Source of the DNA: DASZRZ01 sp963732925 | GTDB lineage: Bacteria > Acidobacteriota > Terriglobia > Terriglobales > Acidobacteriaceae | Length of the DNA: 64,000 nt | NCBI GenBank assembly: GCA_963732925.1 | Contig: CAVTBJ010000014.1 | Span: 35,555-99,554, forward strand | Direction of reading: 5' to 3' | Shown here: positions 52,422 to 59,434 of the stretch, piece after piece | Layout: the number at the start of each line of letters is the position of its first letter | Numbering within the stretch: the stretch's first letter is position 1 | Translations under genes and position numbers: made by a program | Notes under the pieces: model-generated | What the model was told of the DNA's origin: nothing | Databases searched by the model: none | The model's input: only the letters and a program-made list of their open reading frames with translations

Positions 52422-53390
52422 TTGAGCCAGCCCGCCGCCCAGCCGGAGTCGGTATCAAAAATTGCCCAGCACGTACGCGACGAAATGGGCAAAGTCATCC
52501 TCGGCCAGGCAGAGCTCATCGATGATTGCCTGCTTACGCTGCTTTGCCGCGGCCACGCTCTTCTCGAAGGCGTTCCCGGCATCGCCAAGACCCTGACTGT
52601 GAAGGCGCTGTCGCGCCTGCTGCAGCTCGACTTCCAGCGGGTGCAGTGCACCTCTGACCTGATGCCCTCCGACATTACCGGAACCAACGTTCTGCACACG
52701 GCGACCGGCGATTTCCGCCTGCACCGCGGCCCCGTCTTTGCCGACCTGCTGCTGGTGGATGAGGTGAACCGCATGCCCCCGCGCACTCAGGCCGCGCTCC
52801 TGGAGTGCATGGAGGAGCGCCAGGTGACGATTGACGGCACGCGCTATGGACTTTCTAAGTGGTTCAGTGTTTTCGCCACGCAGAATCCGGTCGAGTTTGA
52901 AGGCACTTATCCCCTCCCCGAGGCCCAGCTCGATCGCTTCCTGCTGAAGATCCGCGTGCCTTATCCGGAAATGAAAGAAGAAGTTCAGCTGCTGGCCGCG
53001 GTGCAGCAGGGGTTCGACGCGCAGGAACTGGAGAAGGCTGCCATCGTGCCGCTCGATCCTGCGATCATCCTGGGAGCCCGCGTCCAGGTCAGCAATGTCA
53101 CTGTGGAGCCCGGCCTGTTGCCCTACATCGCCCAGTTGGCTCGCCGTACCCGCGACTGGCCGGCTCTTTCTCTGGGAGCCAGTCCCCGCGCCGCAGTCAG
53201 CCTGCTCAAGGTGGCGAAGGCGCAAGCCGCCCTGGCGGGCCGTGACTACCTCATTCCCGACGATATTAAGTCCGCCGTGCCTCCCGTCTTCCGCCATCGC
53301 ATCATGCTGCGCCCGGAGGCCGATCTCGAAGGCTTGACCGCCGACCAGGTCATAGCGGATGTCATCGCAGCCGTCGAGGTTCCCAAGTGA
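52422..53390 (+). CDS. MoxR-family AAA+ ATPase
   Basis: 322-aa cytoplasmic ATPase, chaperone-like, often acting with VWA/DUF58 proteins. Walker A GVPGIAKT is at 50-57 and Walker B LLLVDEVNR at 109-117. ATQNPVEFEGTYPLPEAQLDRF contains the sensor and arginine-finger region, and the lid domain is at about 230-320. TTG 52422 has AGGAG nine bases upstream. The stop overlaps the DUF58 start as GTGA, so both are translationally coupled. Confidence 0.92.
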   Translation: MSQPAAQPESVSKIAQHVRDEMGKVILGQAELIDDCLLTLLCRGHALLEGVPGIAKTLTVKALSRLLQLDFQRVQCTSDLMPSDITGTNVLHTATGDFRLHRGPVFADLLLVDEVNRMPPRTQAALLECMEERQVTIDGTRYGLSKWFSVFATQNPVEFEGTYPLPEAQLDRFLLKIRVPYPEMKEEVQLLAAVQQGFDAQELEKAAIVPLDPAIILGARVQVSNVTVEPGLLPYIAQLARRTRDWPALSLGASPRAAVSLLKVAKAQAALAGRDYLIPDDIKSAVPPVFRHRIMLRPEADLEGLTADQVIADVIAAVEVPK

Positions 53391-54763
53391 CCCAGCCCGT
53401 CCCCCTGGCGCCGCCGCCGATGGAAGCGCGATTTGCTCCTCGACCCGGCGGCATTGCGTTCGGACGGCGCTTCTTCATCCTTCTTGTGGTTGGCCTGGTA
53501 TTTCTCGGACCGGCATTTCTGGAGCCGCGCTTTGGTTACGCGATTCTCGCCTGGGACGTTGCTCTTCTCGTCCTCTGGTTCGTTGACTGGCTGCGCCTGC
53601 CGCCGCCGGACAAGCTCAGCGTGCGCAGAAGTTGGAACCGTCCGGCAGCGCTTGCCAGCCCGGCGGACCTCGAACTCCTGCTGCACAACGACTCCGCCAG
53701 GGCTCTGGCAATCACGGCCACCGACGACCTGCCGCCGGAATTGAATCCCACTCCCGTAGAGATGCATGCCAGGCTTGTGCCCCACGGCGAGCGTGCCCTG
53801 CAGTACTCCATCGTTCCTGCCTGCCGTGGCGACGCGCTCCTGGGCAAGATCTACCTGCGCTACCAGAGCGCCCTGCAGCTCGCAGAGCGCTGGGCGGTCG
53901 CCGATCTGCCGCAGACGGTGCGCGTTTATCCCAACCTGCCCGAAGCGGGACGTCACCACATCTACCTTCTGCGCAGCCGCCAGATTGAGATGGAGAAACG
54001 GCTGCAGCGCGTTCGCGGCCTGGGGCGCGAGTTTGAGAGCTTGCGCGAATATCGCGAAGGCGACGAGATGCGAGACATCTGCTGGTCCGCCAGTGGACGC
54101 CGCGGCAAGCTGGTCACCAAAATCTACCAGGTGGAACGCAGCCAGGTAGTGTGGACCGTTCTGGATTGCGGCCGCCTCATGCGTGCGCGTGTCGGCCAGA
54201 TCAGCAAGCTGGACTGGGCCACCACAGCTGCCTTGAGCCTGCATCAGGTTGCGCTCTACTCCGGCGACCGAGTCGGCCTCCTCAGCTATGGCAGGCGCAC
54301 GCAACAGCGCATTTTGCCCGGACGCGGCTCCGCCCACTTGCGCCACATCGTGGAGGCTTTGGCTCGTACTCGCGAAGAAGTTTCGGAAGCCGACCATCTG
54401 CTCGCCGCAGCAGCTCTGCTGAGCGCGCAGCGCCGCCGCAGTCTGGTGGTTTGGATCACCGACCTGGCGGAGACGGCCATGACTCCCGAAGTGATCGAAG
54501 CGGCCTCGGCGTTGCTCCCCCAGCACGTTCTTCTTTTTGTGGTAATCGGCGAGCCCGATCTGGCCAGGGCGGCGAACACTTCTCCCGGCAACGTCGACCA
54601 GATGTTTCAGGTCACCGCCGCCCAGGAAGTTCTGCACCGCCGCGAGGTTCTGCTGGCGCGCTTGCGCGAGCGCGGCGCATTGGCCATTGAGGTGAGTTCC
54701 GCCCGCTTGCCGGCTGTGCTGGTAAATTCCTATCTGGAAGTGAAGGCCAGGAACCGGCTCTAG
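53387..54763 (+). CDS. DUF58 domain protein
   Basis: 458 aa. Two adjacent membrane helices at about 25-68 (FFILLVVGLVFLGPAF, AILAWDVALLVLWFVDWL), a beta-sandwich region, and the DUF58 signature with LREYREGDEMRDICWSASG near 220-240, then a VWA-like domain (VWTVLDCGRLM ... VVWITDLAE). GTG 53387 overlaps the moxR stop. Its last 152 nt overlap the convergent SpoIIM-like gene on the other strand. Confidence 0.9.
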   Translation: MTQPVPLAPPPMEARFAPRPGGIAFGRRFFILLVVGLVFLGPAFLEPRFGYAILAWDVALLVLWFVDWLRLPPPDKLSVRRSWNRPAALASPADLELLLHNDSARALAITATDDLPPELNPTPVEMHARLVPHGERALQYSIVPACRGDALLGKIYLRYQSALQLAERWAVADLPQTVRVYPNLPEAGRHHIYLLRSRQIEMEKRLQRVRGLGREFESLREYREGDEMRDICWSASGRRGKLVTKIYQVERSQVVWTVLDCGRLMRARVGQISKLDWATTAALSLHQVALYSGDRVGLLSYGRRTQQRILPGRGSAHLRHIVEALARTREEVSEADHLLAAAALLSAQRRRSLVVWITDLAETAMTPEVIEAASALLPQHVLLFVVIGEPDLARAANTSPGNVDQMFQVTAAQEVLHRREVLLARLRERGALAIEVSSARLPAVLVNSYLEVKARNRL

Positions 54764-55712
54764 CTTCTCCCGCGTCCGGCATGGCGAGATACGCAATCAG
54801 CGTCACCGCCAGCAGGAAAGCAATCGCAAACTTGAACGGCGCAGCCATTTCCGTGGGAGAGATGAAGGCTTCCACCAGCCCGGCAATTACCAGCATGGGG
54901 ATACTGCCCACCAGCAGGCGGGCCGCTTCCGTCCCCGCCTCCGCCAGGCTGTCCCGGCGGGGCAGCGTTCCCGGGAACAGCAGGCCGCGCGCCAGCAGCA
55001 GTCCGGCGCCGCCGGCAATGAAGATGGACGGAAGTTCCAGCACCCCGTGCGGGGCCACAAAACTCCACAGCGACAGGCTCATGCCGGCCAGCCAGCAGGA
55101 CATCGCAATCACCCCCAGCAGCACGCCATTCATCGCCATCATGTACAGCGTTCCCAGTCCGGCCGTGATTCCCAGCGCAAAGGTGGTGAAGGCGACGCTC
55201 AGGTTGTTGGTCATGATCTTGCTCGACGCCAGGGGCTTGACGGTCACAATGGAATGGGTCCACATCTGGTGGCGTTCGATGGTCTGCACCATGGCCGGTC
55301 CCAGCACTTTCATCTGGAAATCGGGGTCCTGCAGCACTACGATGGCCGCCACAACCGCGGCTACGAGGAACACCATCAGCGCCAGCAGGCAATATTTCGC
55401 GTTTCGGCGCACCACGCTGGGGTACTCGCTCAGAAAAAACTTCAGGACCGGCCTGGCGCTTGCCCTTTGGCCTGAATAAATCACGTTGTGGGCGCGCGCC
55501 AGCAACTGATTGAGGTAACGCGCAAAATGAAGAGAACTGGGATCCTCGCGCAAGGCCGCCAGATCGCCCGCCACCTGCCGGTAGAGCAGTCCGAGCTCGC
55601 GCATCTGGTCGCGCGACAGCGCGGAGACGCCCTTCGAGCCGCTCGTTTCCAGCAGACGCTCCAGCCGCTCCCAGTACGGCTGCCGCTTGTGAATCCACGA
55701 ACTGGAGATCAT
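54612..55712 (-). CDS. SpoIIM-family (stage II sporulation protein M) membrane protein
   Basis: 366 aa with about six membrane segments. The family marks are WIHKRQPYWERLERLLE at the N-terminus, ARYLNQLLARAHNVIYSG, FALGITAGLGTLYMMAMNG and WSFVAPHGVLELPSIFIAGGAGL. The organism is not a spore former by content, and in such hosts the protein pairs with RDD proteins and MoxR. The last 50 residues are polar and overlap DUF58 antisense, so an indel near 54,765 shortening the true protein is possible. Its ATG lies 2 nt from the divergent RDD start. Confidence 0.87.
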   Translation of the reverse strand: MISSSWIHKRQPYWERLERLLETSGSKGVSALSRDQMRELGLLYRQVAGDLAALREDPSSLHFARYLNQLLARAHNVIYSGQRASARPVLKFFLSEYPSVVRRNAKYCLLALMVFLVAAVVAAIVVLQDPDFQMKVLGPAMVQTIERHQMWTHSIVTVKPLASSKIMTNNLSVAFTTFALGITAGLGTLYMMAMNGVLLGVIAMSCWLAGMSLSLWSFVAPHGVLELPSIFIAGGAGLLLARGLLFPGTLPRRDSLAEAGTEAARLLVGSIPMLVIAGLVEAFISPTEMAAPFKFAIAFLLAVTLIAYLAMPDAGEARAGSWPSLPDRNLPAQPASGRNSPQWPMRRARASAPAEPRGGAELPGRR

Positions 55713-55714
55713 GG

Positions 55715-56479
55715 GTGCATTCCGAAGATAAGCTGATCGTCGACACGCCGGAACAGATTGCGCTGGAGTTTCCCCTGGCGGGGATCGGCAGCCGCTTTCT
55801 CGCCATCGCCTTCGACACTTTACTGCAGGTGGTTGTAACGGTCCTAGCCTTTTTGGCGCTTCTGGCCCTGATCGTTGTTGTCCCTCGGACAGTCGAGCAC
55901 GTCAGCGGCTCGGCCATTCCCGCTCTCATGGTGCTGTTCTGGTTCCTGATCTACTGGGGGTATTTCGCCATCTTTGAGATCGTCTGGAAGGGGCAAACTC
56001 CCGGCAAGCGGCGGGCCGGCATTCGTGTGATTCATCGATCCGGACGCCCGTTGAATGCCTTTGAGGCCATTGCGCGGAACTTCATGCGAGTGGTGGACGG
56101 CCTGCCCGCATTGTATGGCGTAGGCATCGTCACCATGATGCTCAACCGCTATCAACGCCGGCTCGGCGACTACGTGGCTGGTACCGTCGTCGTCCATGAC
56201 CGGGTCTCGACCGGGACGCCGCATGTTCTTAACGAAGTGCGCAGCATGGGAGCGTTGGCGGGCGCAACCCGCAAGATCACGCCCGATGAGCTAGTGGTGA
56301 TTGAATCCTATCTGCAGCGCCGCTTTGAGTTGCCGCCCGAGGTGCGCCTGGCGGCCAGCCAGCGCCTGGTCGCCATGGTCGGGGAAAAAACCGCCTTGCA
56401 GCCCGAAGCCGGCCACTCCAATGACGACTTTCTGGAAGACATCGCGCGCCAGGTTCGAGATATCGCCCGCTTGCGCTGA
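55715..56479 (+). CDS. RDD family membrane protein
   Basis: 254 aa. The RDD domain is at about 20-160 with three membrane helices (FLAIAFDTLLQVVVTVLAF and others), the WKGQTPGKRRAGIRVI motif and RRLGDYVAGTVVVHD. A soluble helical C-terminus follows. Start GTG 55715 (MHSEDKLIVDTPEQIALEF), which fits the family's N-terminal strand. The start codon is separated from the SpoIIM start by two bases, so promoter and ribosome site must lie inside the neighbour's coding sequence. Confidence 0.87.
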   Translation: MHSEDKLIVDTPEQIALEFPLAGIGSRFLAIAFDTLLQVVVTVLAFLALLALIVVVPRTVEHVSGSAIPALMVLFWFLIYWGYFAIFEIVWKGQTPGKRRAGIRVIHRSGRPLNAFEAIARNFMRVVDGLPALYGVGIVTMMLNRYQRRLGDYVAGTVVVHDRVSTGTPHVLNEVRSMGALAGATRKITPDELVVIESYLQRRFELPPEVRLAASQRLVAMVGEKTALQPEAGHSNDDFLEDIARQVRDIARLR

Positions 56480-56533
56480 TGGCGTTCAAGAAACTCACTT
56501 CGCGCAGCCAACGCGCAGCCTCTCCACACTGCC

Positions 56534-56549
56534 TTCATAATTTCTTCAC
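56534..56549 (+). promoter_or_regulatory. TTCAT direct-repeat box, copy 1
   Basis: TTCAT and TTCAC 11 nt apart within a GCCTTCATAATTTCTTCA stretch that recurs at 63,140. Direct repeats at 11-nt spacing are the form of OmpR/PhoB-type operators. Confidence 0.4.
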
Positions 56550-56595
56550 TCAGGGGTTGCCACACTTGTTGCAGACAAGCCCTTGAGGAGGTGCT

Positions 56596-56741
56596 ATGAA
56601 CAAGCGATCTGCATCTCGGGGCTGGGCCTGGCCATCGCCCGCAATCTCGTCGTGGCTCACGGCGGGGAAATGCGCGCCGTCAGCCAGCCCGGCCGGGGAA
56701 CAATCCTCAGGTTCACGCTTCTCCGCGGAGCGAGCGGGTGA
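56596..56741 (+). pseudogene. Histidine kinase C-terminal remnant, copy 1
   Basis: GAGGAGG and ATG 56596 look like a true gene start, but after about eight codons the conserved kinase G2 region (GLGLAIARNLVVAHGGEM, then QPGRGTILRFTLL) appears in another frame, ending TGA 56739-56741. Only the last 40 residues of a HATPase domain remain. This fits an internal deletion that joined the 5' and 3' ends of a sensor-kinase or two-component unit. The 400-nt region 56480-56879 otherwise holds the operator box and the next promoter. Confidence 0.6.
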
Positions 56742-56768
56742 GTGCTTTTCGGGACCACCCGCTGCTTT

Positions 56769-56777
56769 TGCTATCAT
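56769..56777 (+). promoter_or_regulatory. Extended -10 box upstream of the cytochrome gene
   Basis: TGCTATCAT about 102 nt before TTG 56880. Confidence 0.3.
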
Positions 56778-56879
56778 GCACGAGAGCATGACTTGGAACA
56801 TCGTATCGGGCGCGCCGCCGGGCGTGTTCGCTACTGGCTTGTCTTTTCGCCGGGACTTATCTTTAGGGCGGTTCCTGTC

Positions 56880-59174
56880 TTGAAACGTAACCACCTGCTG
56901 GCATTGTTCGCTGTGTTTGTAGCGCTGGTTGCCGCTGCTGGCGGCCTCAAGTTGTATCGCAACAAGACCAAGGCAACACCCTCTGCGCGGCAGGCTTCGG
57001 CATCGGACCCGCAGGCCAGCACCGATTATGTCGATTCCTCTATCTGCGAAACCTGTCATGCGGATATCGCCCAGAGCTTCCACAAGACCGGCATGGGACG
57101 CTCCTTTTCCCGCCCCGGTCCCGCCAACATGCTCGGCGACTTCAAAGTTCATAACACGCTTTACAACAAGGCTTCCGACCAGTACTTCACCATGGTCGAG
57201 CGTGATGGCAAGTATTATGAGCGCCGCCATCAGATCGGGTTCAATGGTAAGGAAAGCAACGTGGTCGAAAGCTCCATTGACTTCATCGTCGGCTCGGCCA
57301 ACCATGCCCGCACGTATCTCCACCGCACTCCCGACGGAAAGCTCATGGAGCTGCCCGTAAGCTGGTACAGCGAAAAGGGCGGTTACTGGGCGATGAGCCC
57401 CGGCTACGACCGCAAAGATCACCTGGGATTCCGCCGCGAAGTTCCCGCTGATTGCCTCTCCTGCCACGATGGCTATCCAGAAAAGGCAGCCAGCCCGGAC
57501 CAGGGCGAGAGCACCATGTTCGGTTTCCTGCCTGGCGGAATCGACTGCCAGCGCTGCCACGGCCCGGGAAAAGCCCACGTGAACGCCGCGGTCAATGGAG
57601 GAACACTGGAGCAAATTCAGCACGCGATTGTGAACCCCGCCAAGCTTCCCCACGACCGCCAGCTTGAAACGTGCCTGCAATGCCATCTGGAGACCACCAG
57701 CAGTCCCCTGCCCCACAATATCCGGCGCTACCAGCACGAACCGTTCACCTATCGCCCCGGCCAACCACTCGGCGATTACTACATTGCCTTCGATAAGCTG
57801 CCGGAGAAGCGCGACGACCGCTTCGAAATCGCCCATCAGGGTTACCGGCTGATGCAGTCCGCCTGCTTCCGCAACAGCCAGATGACGTGCATTACCTGCC
57901 ACGATCCTCATAACATCCCGCGTGGAGCCGCAGCTGTGAAGTATTACGTCGCCAAGTGCGAAGGCTGCCACCAGGCGCCGCATCCCTCCGGCATACCCAA
58001 GGTACAGGGAATGGCGGTTAATGCCACCTGCCTGGACTGCCACATGCCCAAGCGCCGCGCCGAGGACGCCGTGCACGTCGTGGTTACCGATCACTTCATC
58101 CGCAGCCGCCAACCCGCGCGCGATCTGCTGGCGCCGCTCCAGGAAGCCACCAGCGTTCCCAAGGGCGAGTACAAGGGTGAAGTGGTTCTCTACTATCCGG
58201 AGAAGCTGTCTGATCCTGCCAAATCGGAGTTGTACGTCGCGCAGGCGCAGGTGGAAGATGCTGCCAACCTCAAGGCCGGCATTTCCCTCCTCCAGCAGGC
58301 CATCGAAAAGTACAAGCCTAAGGAGCCGGGATTTTACTTCCAGCTCGCGCACGCCTACTCCAAAGACGGAAAGATGGACGTGGCCATTCACTGGAACGAA
58401 CAGGCTTTGCAGCACGATCCCAACTACCAGCCGGCGCTCAAAGATCTGGCCGCTTTCTTGGTCTCAACGGGAAACTATCAGCGCGCCGTCCAGGTCTTGG
58501 AGAAAGTTGCGTCGCTATCGCAGCCGGATTCCTTCATCTTTACGGATCTGGGTAACGCTTTTCTCCGCCAGGGATTGCTGGACAAAGCCCAGCCAGCTCT
58601 CGAAAGAGCATTAACTCTCGATCCCGAAATGCCGCAGGCCAACAACCTCATGGGGCTGCTCAAAGTCCGCAGGGGCGACGGCGAGTCAGCCGAAAAATAT
58701 TTCCGCAACGCCATTCGCATTCAGCCCAATCTCGCCGAAGCGCAGAACAACCTGGGAAATCTGCTGGCCGGACGCCGCGACTATGCCGAAGCGGAATACC
58801 ACTTCGAAAAGGCTGTCGACAGCGATCCCGCGTACGTGGAAGCTCTCCACAGCCTGGGCATGGTGCTGGTTCTGCGAGGTTCGTACGACAAGGCGATCAC
58901 CGCCCTCGAGGAAACCGTACGTCTCGATCCCAGCCAGGCGCAGGCGCACACTGACTTGGCGGACTTGCTGGCAGGACGCGGAAACACCGCGCAGGCAATG
59001 GAAGAATACCGGCGCGCTATCCAGGTGAATGTATCGCAATATGATGCATATTTGGGGCTGGGAAAACTTTTGCTACAGCAGGGGCGCGTGGCGGAAGCGC
59101 GGCAGTATCTGGAAAAAGCGTCCCAGAGTCCCGATCCCGCCATCCGGCAGGAAGCATTTGCCAGCATGCGCTAA
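56880..59174 (+). CDS. Seven-haem cytochrome c with TPR domain
   Basis: 764-aa exported protein. An N-terminal signal/anchor (LLALFAVFVALVAAAGG) is followed by seven CxxCH haem sites starting near residues 56, 192, 223, 265, 337, 360 and 384 (CETCH, CLSCH, CQRCH, CLQCH, CITCH, CEGCH, CLDCH). Eight to nine TPR repeats run from about 450 to the end. The haem part resembles the cytochrome c554/NrfB-like multihaem group. The product would sit in the periplasm and could move electrons or reduce an unknown acceptor, with the TPR part holding partners. The frame opens at 56742, but TTG 56880 gives the signal peptide. Confidence 0.87.
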   Translation: MKRNHLLALFAVFVALVAAAGGLKLYRNKTKATPSARQASASDPQASTDYVDSSICETCHADIAQSFHKTGMGRSFSRPGPANMLGDFKVHNTLYNKASDQYFTMVERDGKYYERRHQIGFNGKESNVVESSIDFIVGSANHARTYLHRTPDGKLMELPVSWYSEKGGYWAMSPGYDRKDHLGFRREVPADCLSCHDGYPEKAASPDQGESTMFGFLPGGIDCQRCHGPGKAHVNAAVNGGTLEQIQHAIVNPAKLPHDRQLETCLQCHLETTSSPLPHNIRRYQHEPFTYRPGQPLGDYYIAFDKLPEKRDDRFEIAHQGYRLMQSACFRNSQMTCITCHDPHNIPRGAAAVKYYVAKCEGCHQAPHPSGIPKVQGMAVNATCLDCHMPKRRAEDAVHVVVTDHFIRSRQPARDLLAPLQEATSVPKGEYKGEVVLYYPEKLSDPAKSELYVAQAQVEDAANLKAGISLLQQAIEKYKPKEPGFYFQLAHAYSKDGKMDVAIHWNEQALQHDPNYQPALKDLAAFLVSTGNYQRAVQVLEKVASLSQPDSFIFTDLGNAFLRQGLLDKAQPALERALTLDPEMPQANNLMGLLKVRRGDGESAEKYFRNAIRIQPNLAEAQNNLGNLLAGRRDYAEAEYHFEKAVDSDPAYVEALHSLGMVLVLRGSYDKAITALEETVRLDPSQAQAHTDLADLLAGRGNTAQAMEEYRRAIQVNVSQYDAYLGLGKLLLQQGRVAEARQYLEKASQSPDPAIRQEAFASMR

Positions 59175-59434
59175 ATAGCGATTTTAAGGTCCGTGGTGGG
59201 GATTGCCTTCCTGCGATAAAGCTGTAAGTCTATGAATTTATTGTATATCCACTGATGGGCCCCCACCTGAGAGGGGGTCACAAAAGCTTGACTAGCGGGT
59301 GGAGATATGTTCTTGTACCACACCGTGGCTCAGCTCAGGTAAGCGTTATCTCGCTTGCTTGGAGTGGCGCCAGCGAAGTGCCGCTTATCCGCAGGGCTAG
59401 TTTGTACGGTGCGCGAACTATAGGAGAGAAGCAC

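Noticed and set aside
53246..54796. 516-codon minus-strand open frame
   Set aside because: Antisense shadow of the DUF58 gene. DUF58 and moxR are fixed by family motifs and GTGA coupling.
56550..58415. 621-codon minus-strand open frame
   Set aside because: Antisense to the seven CxxCH motifs of the cytochrome gene. The composition is that of a shadow frame.
59252..59277. CCCCC-loop-GGGGG hairpin before the TonB receptor
   Set aside because: Five base pairs without a T-run. It is too weak to call a terminator or riboswitch.
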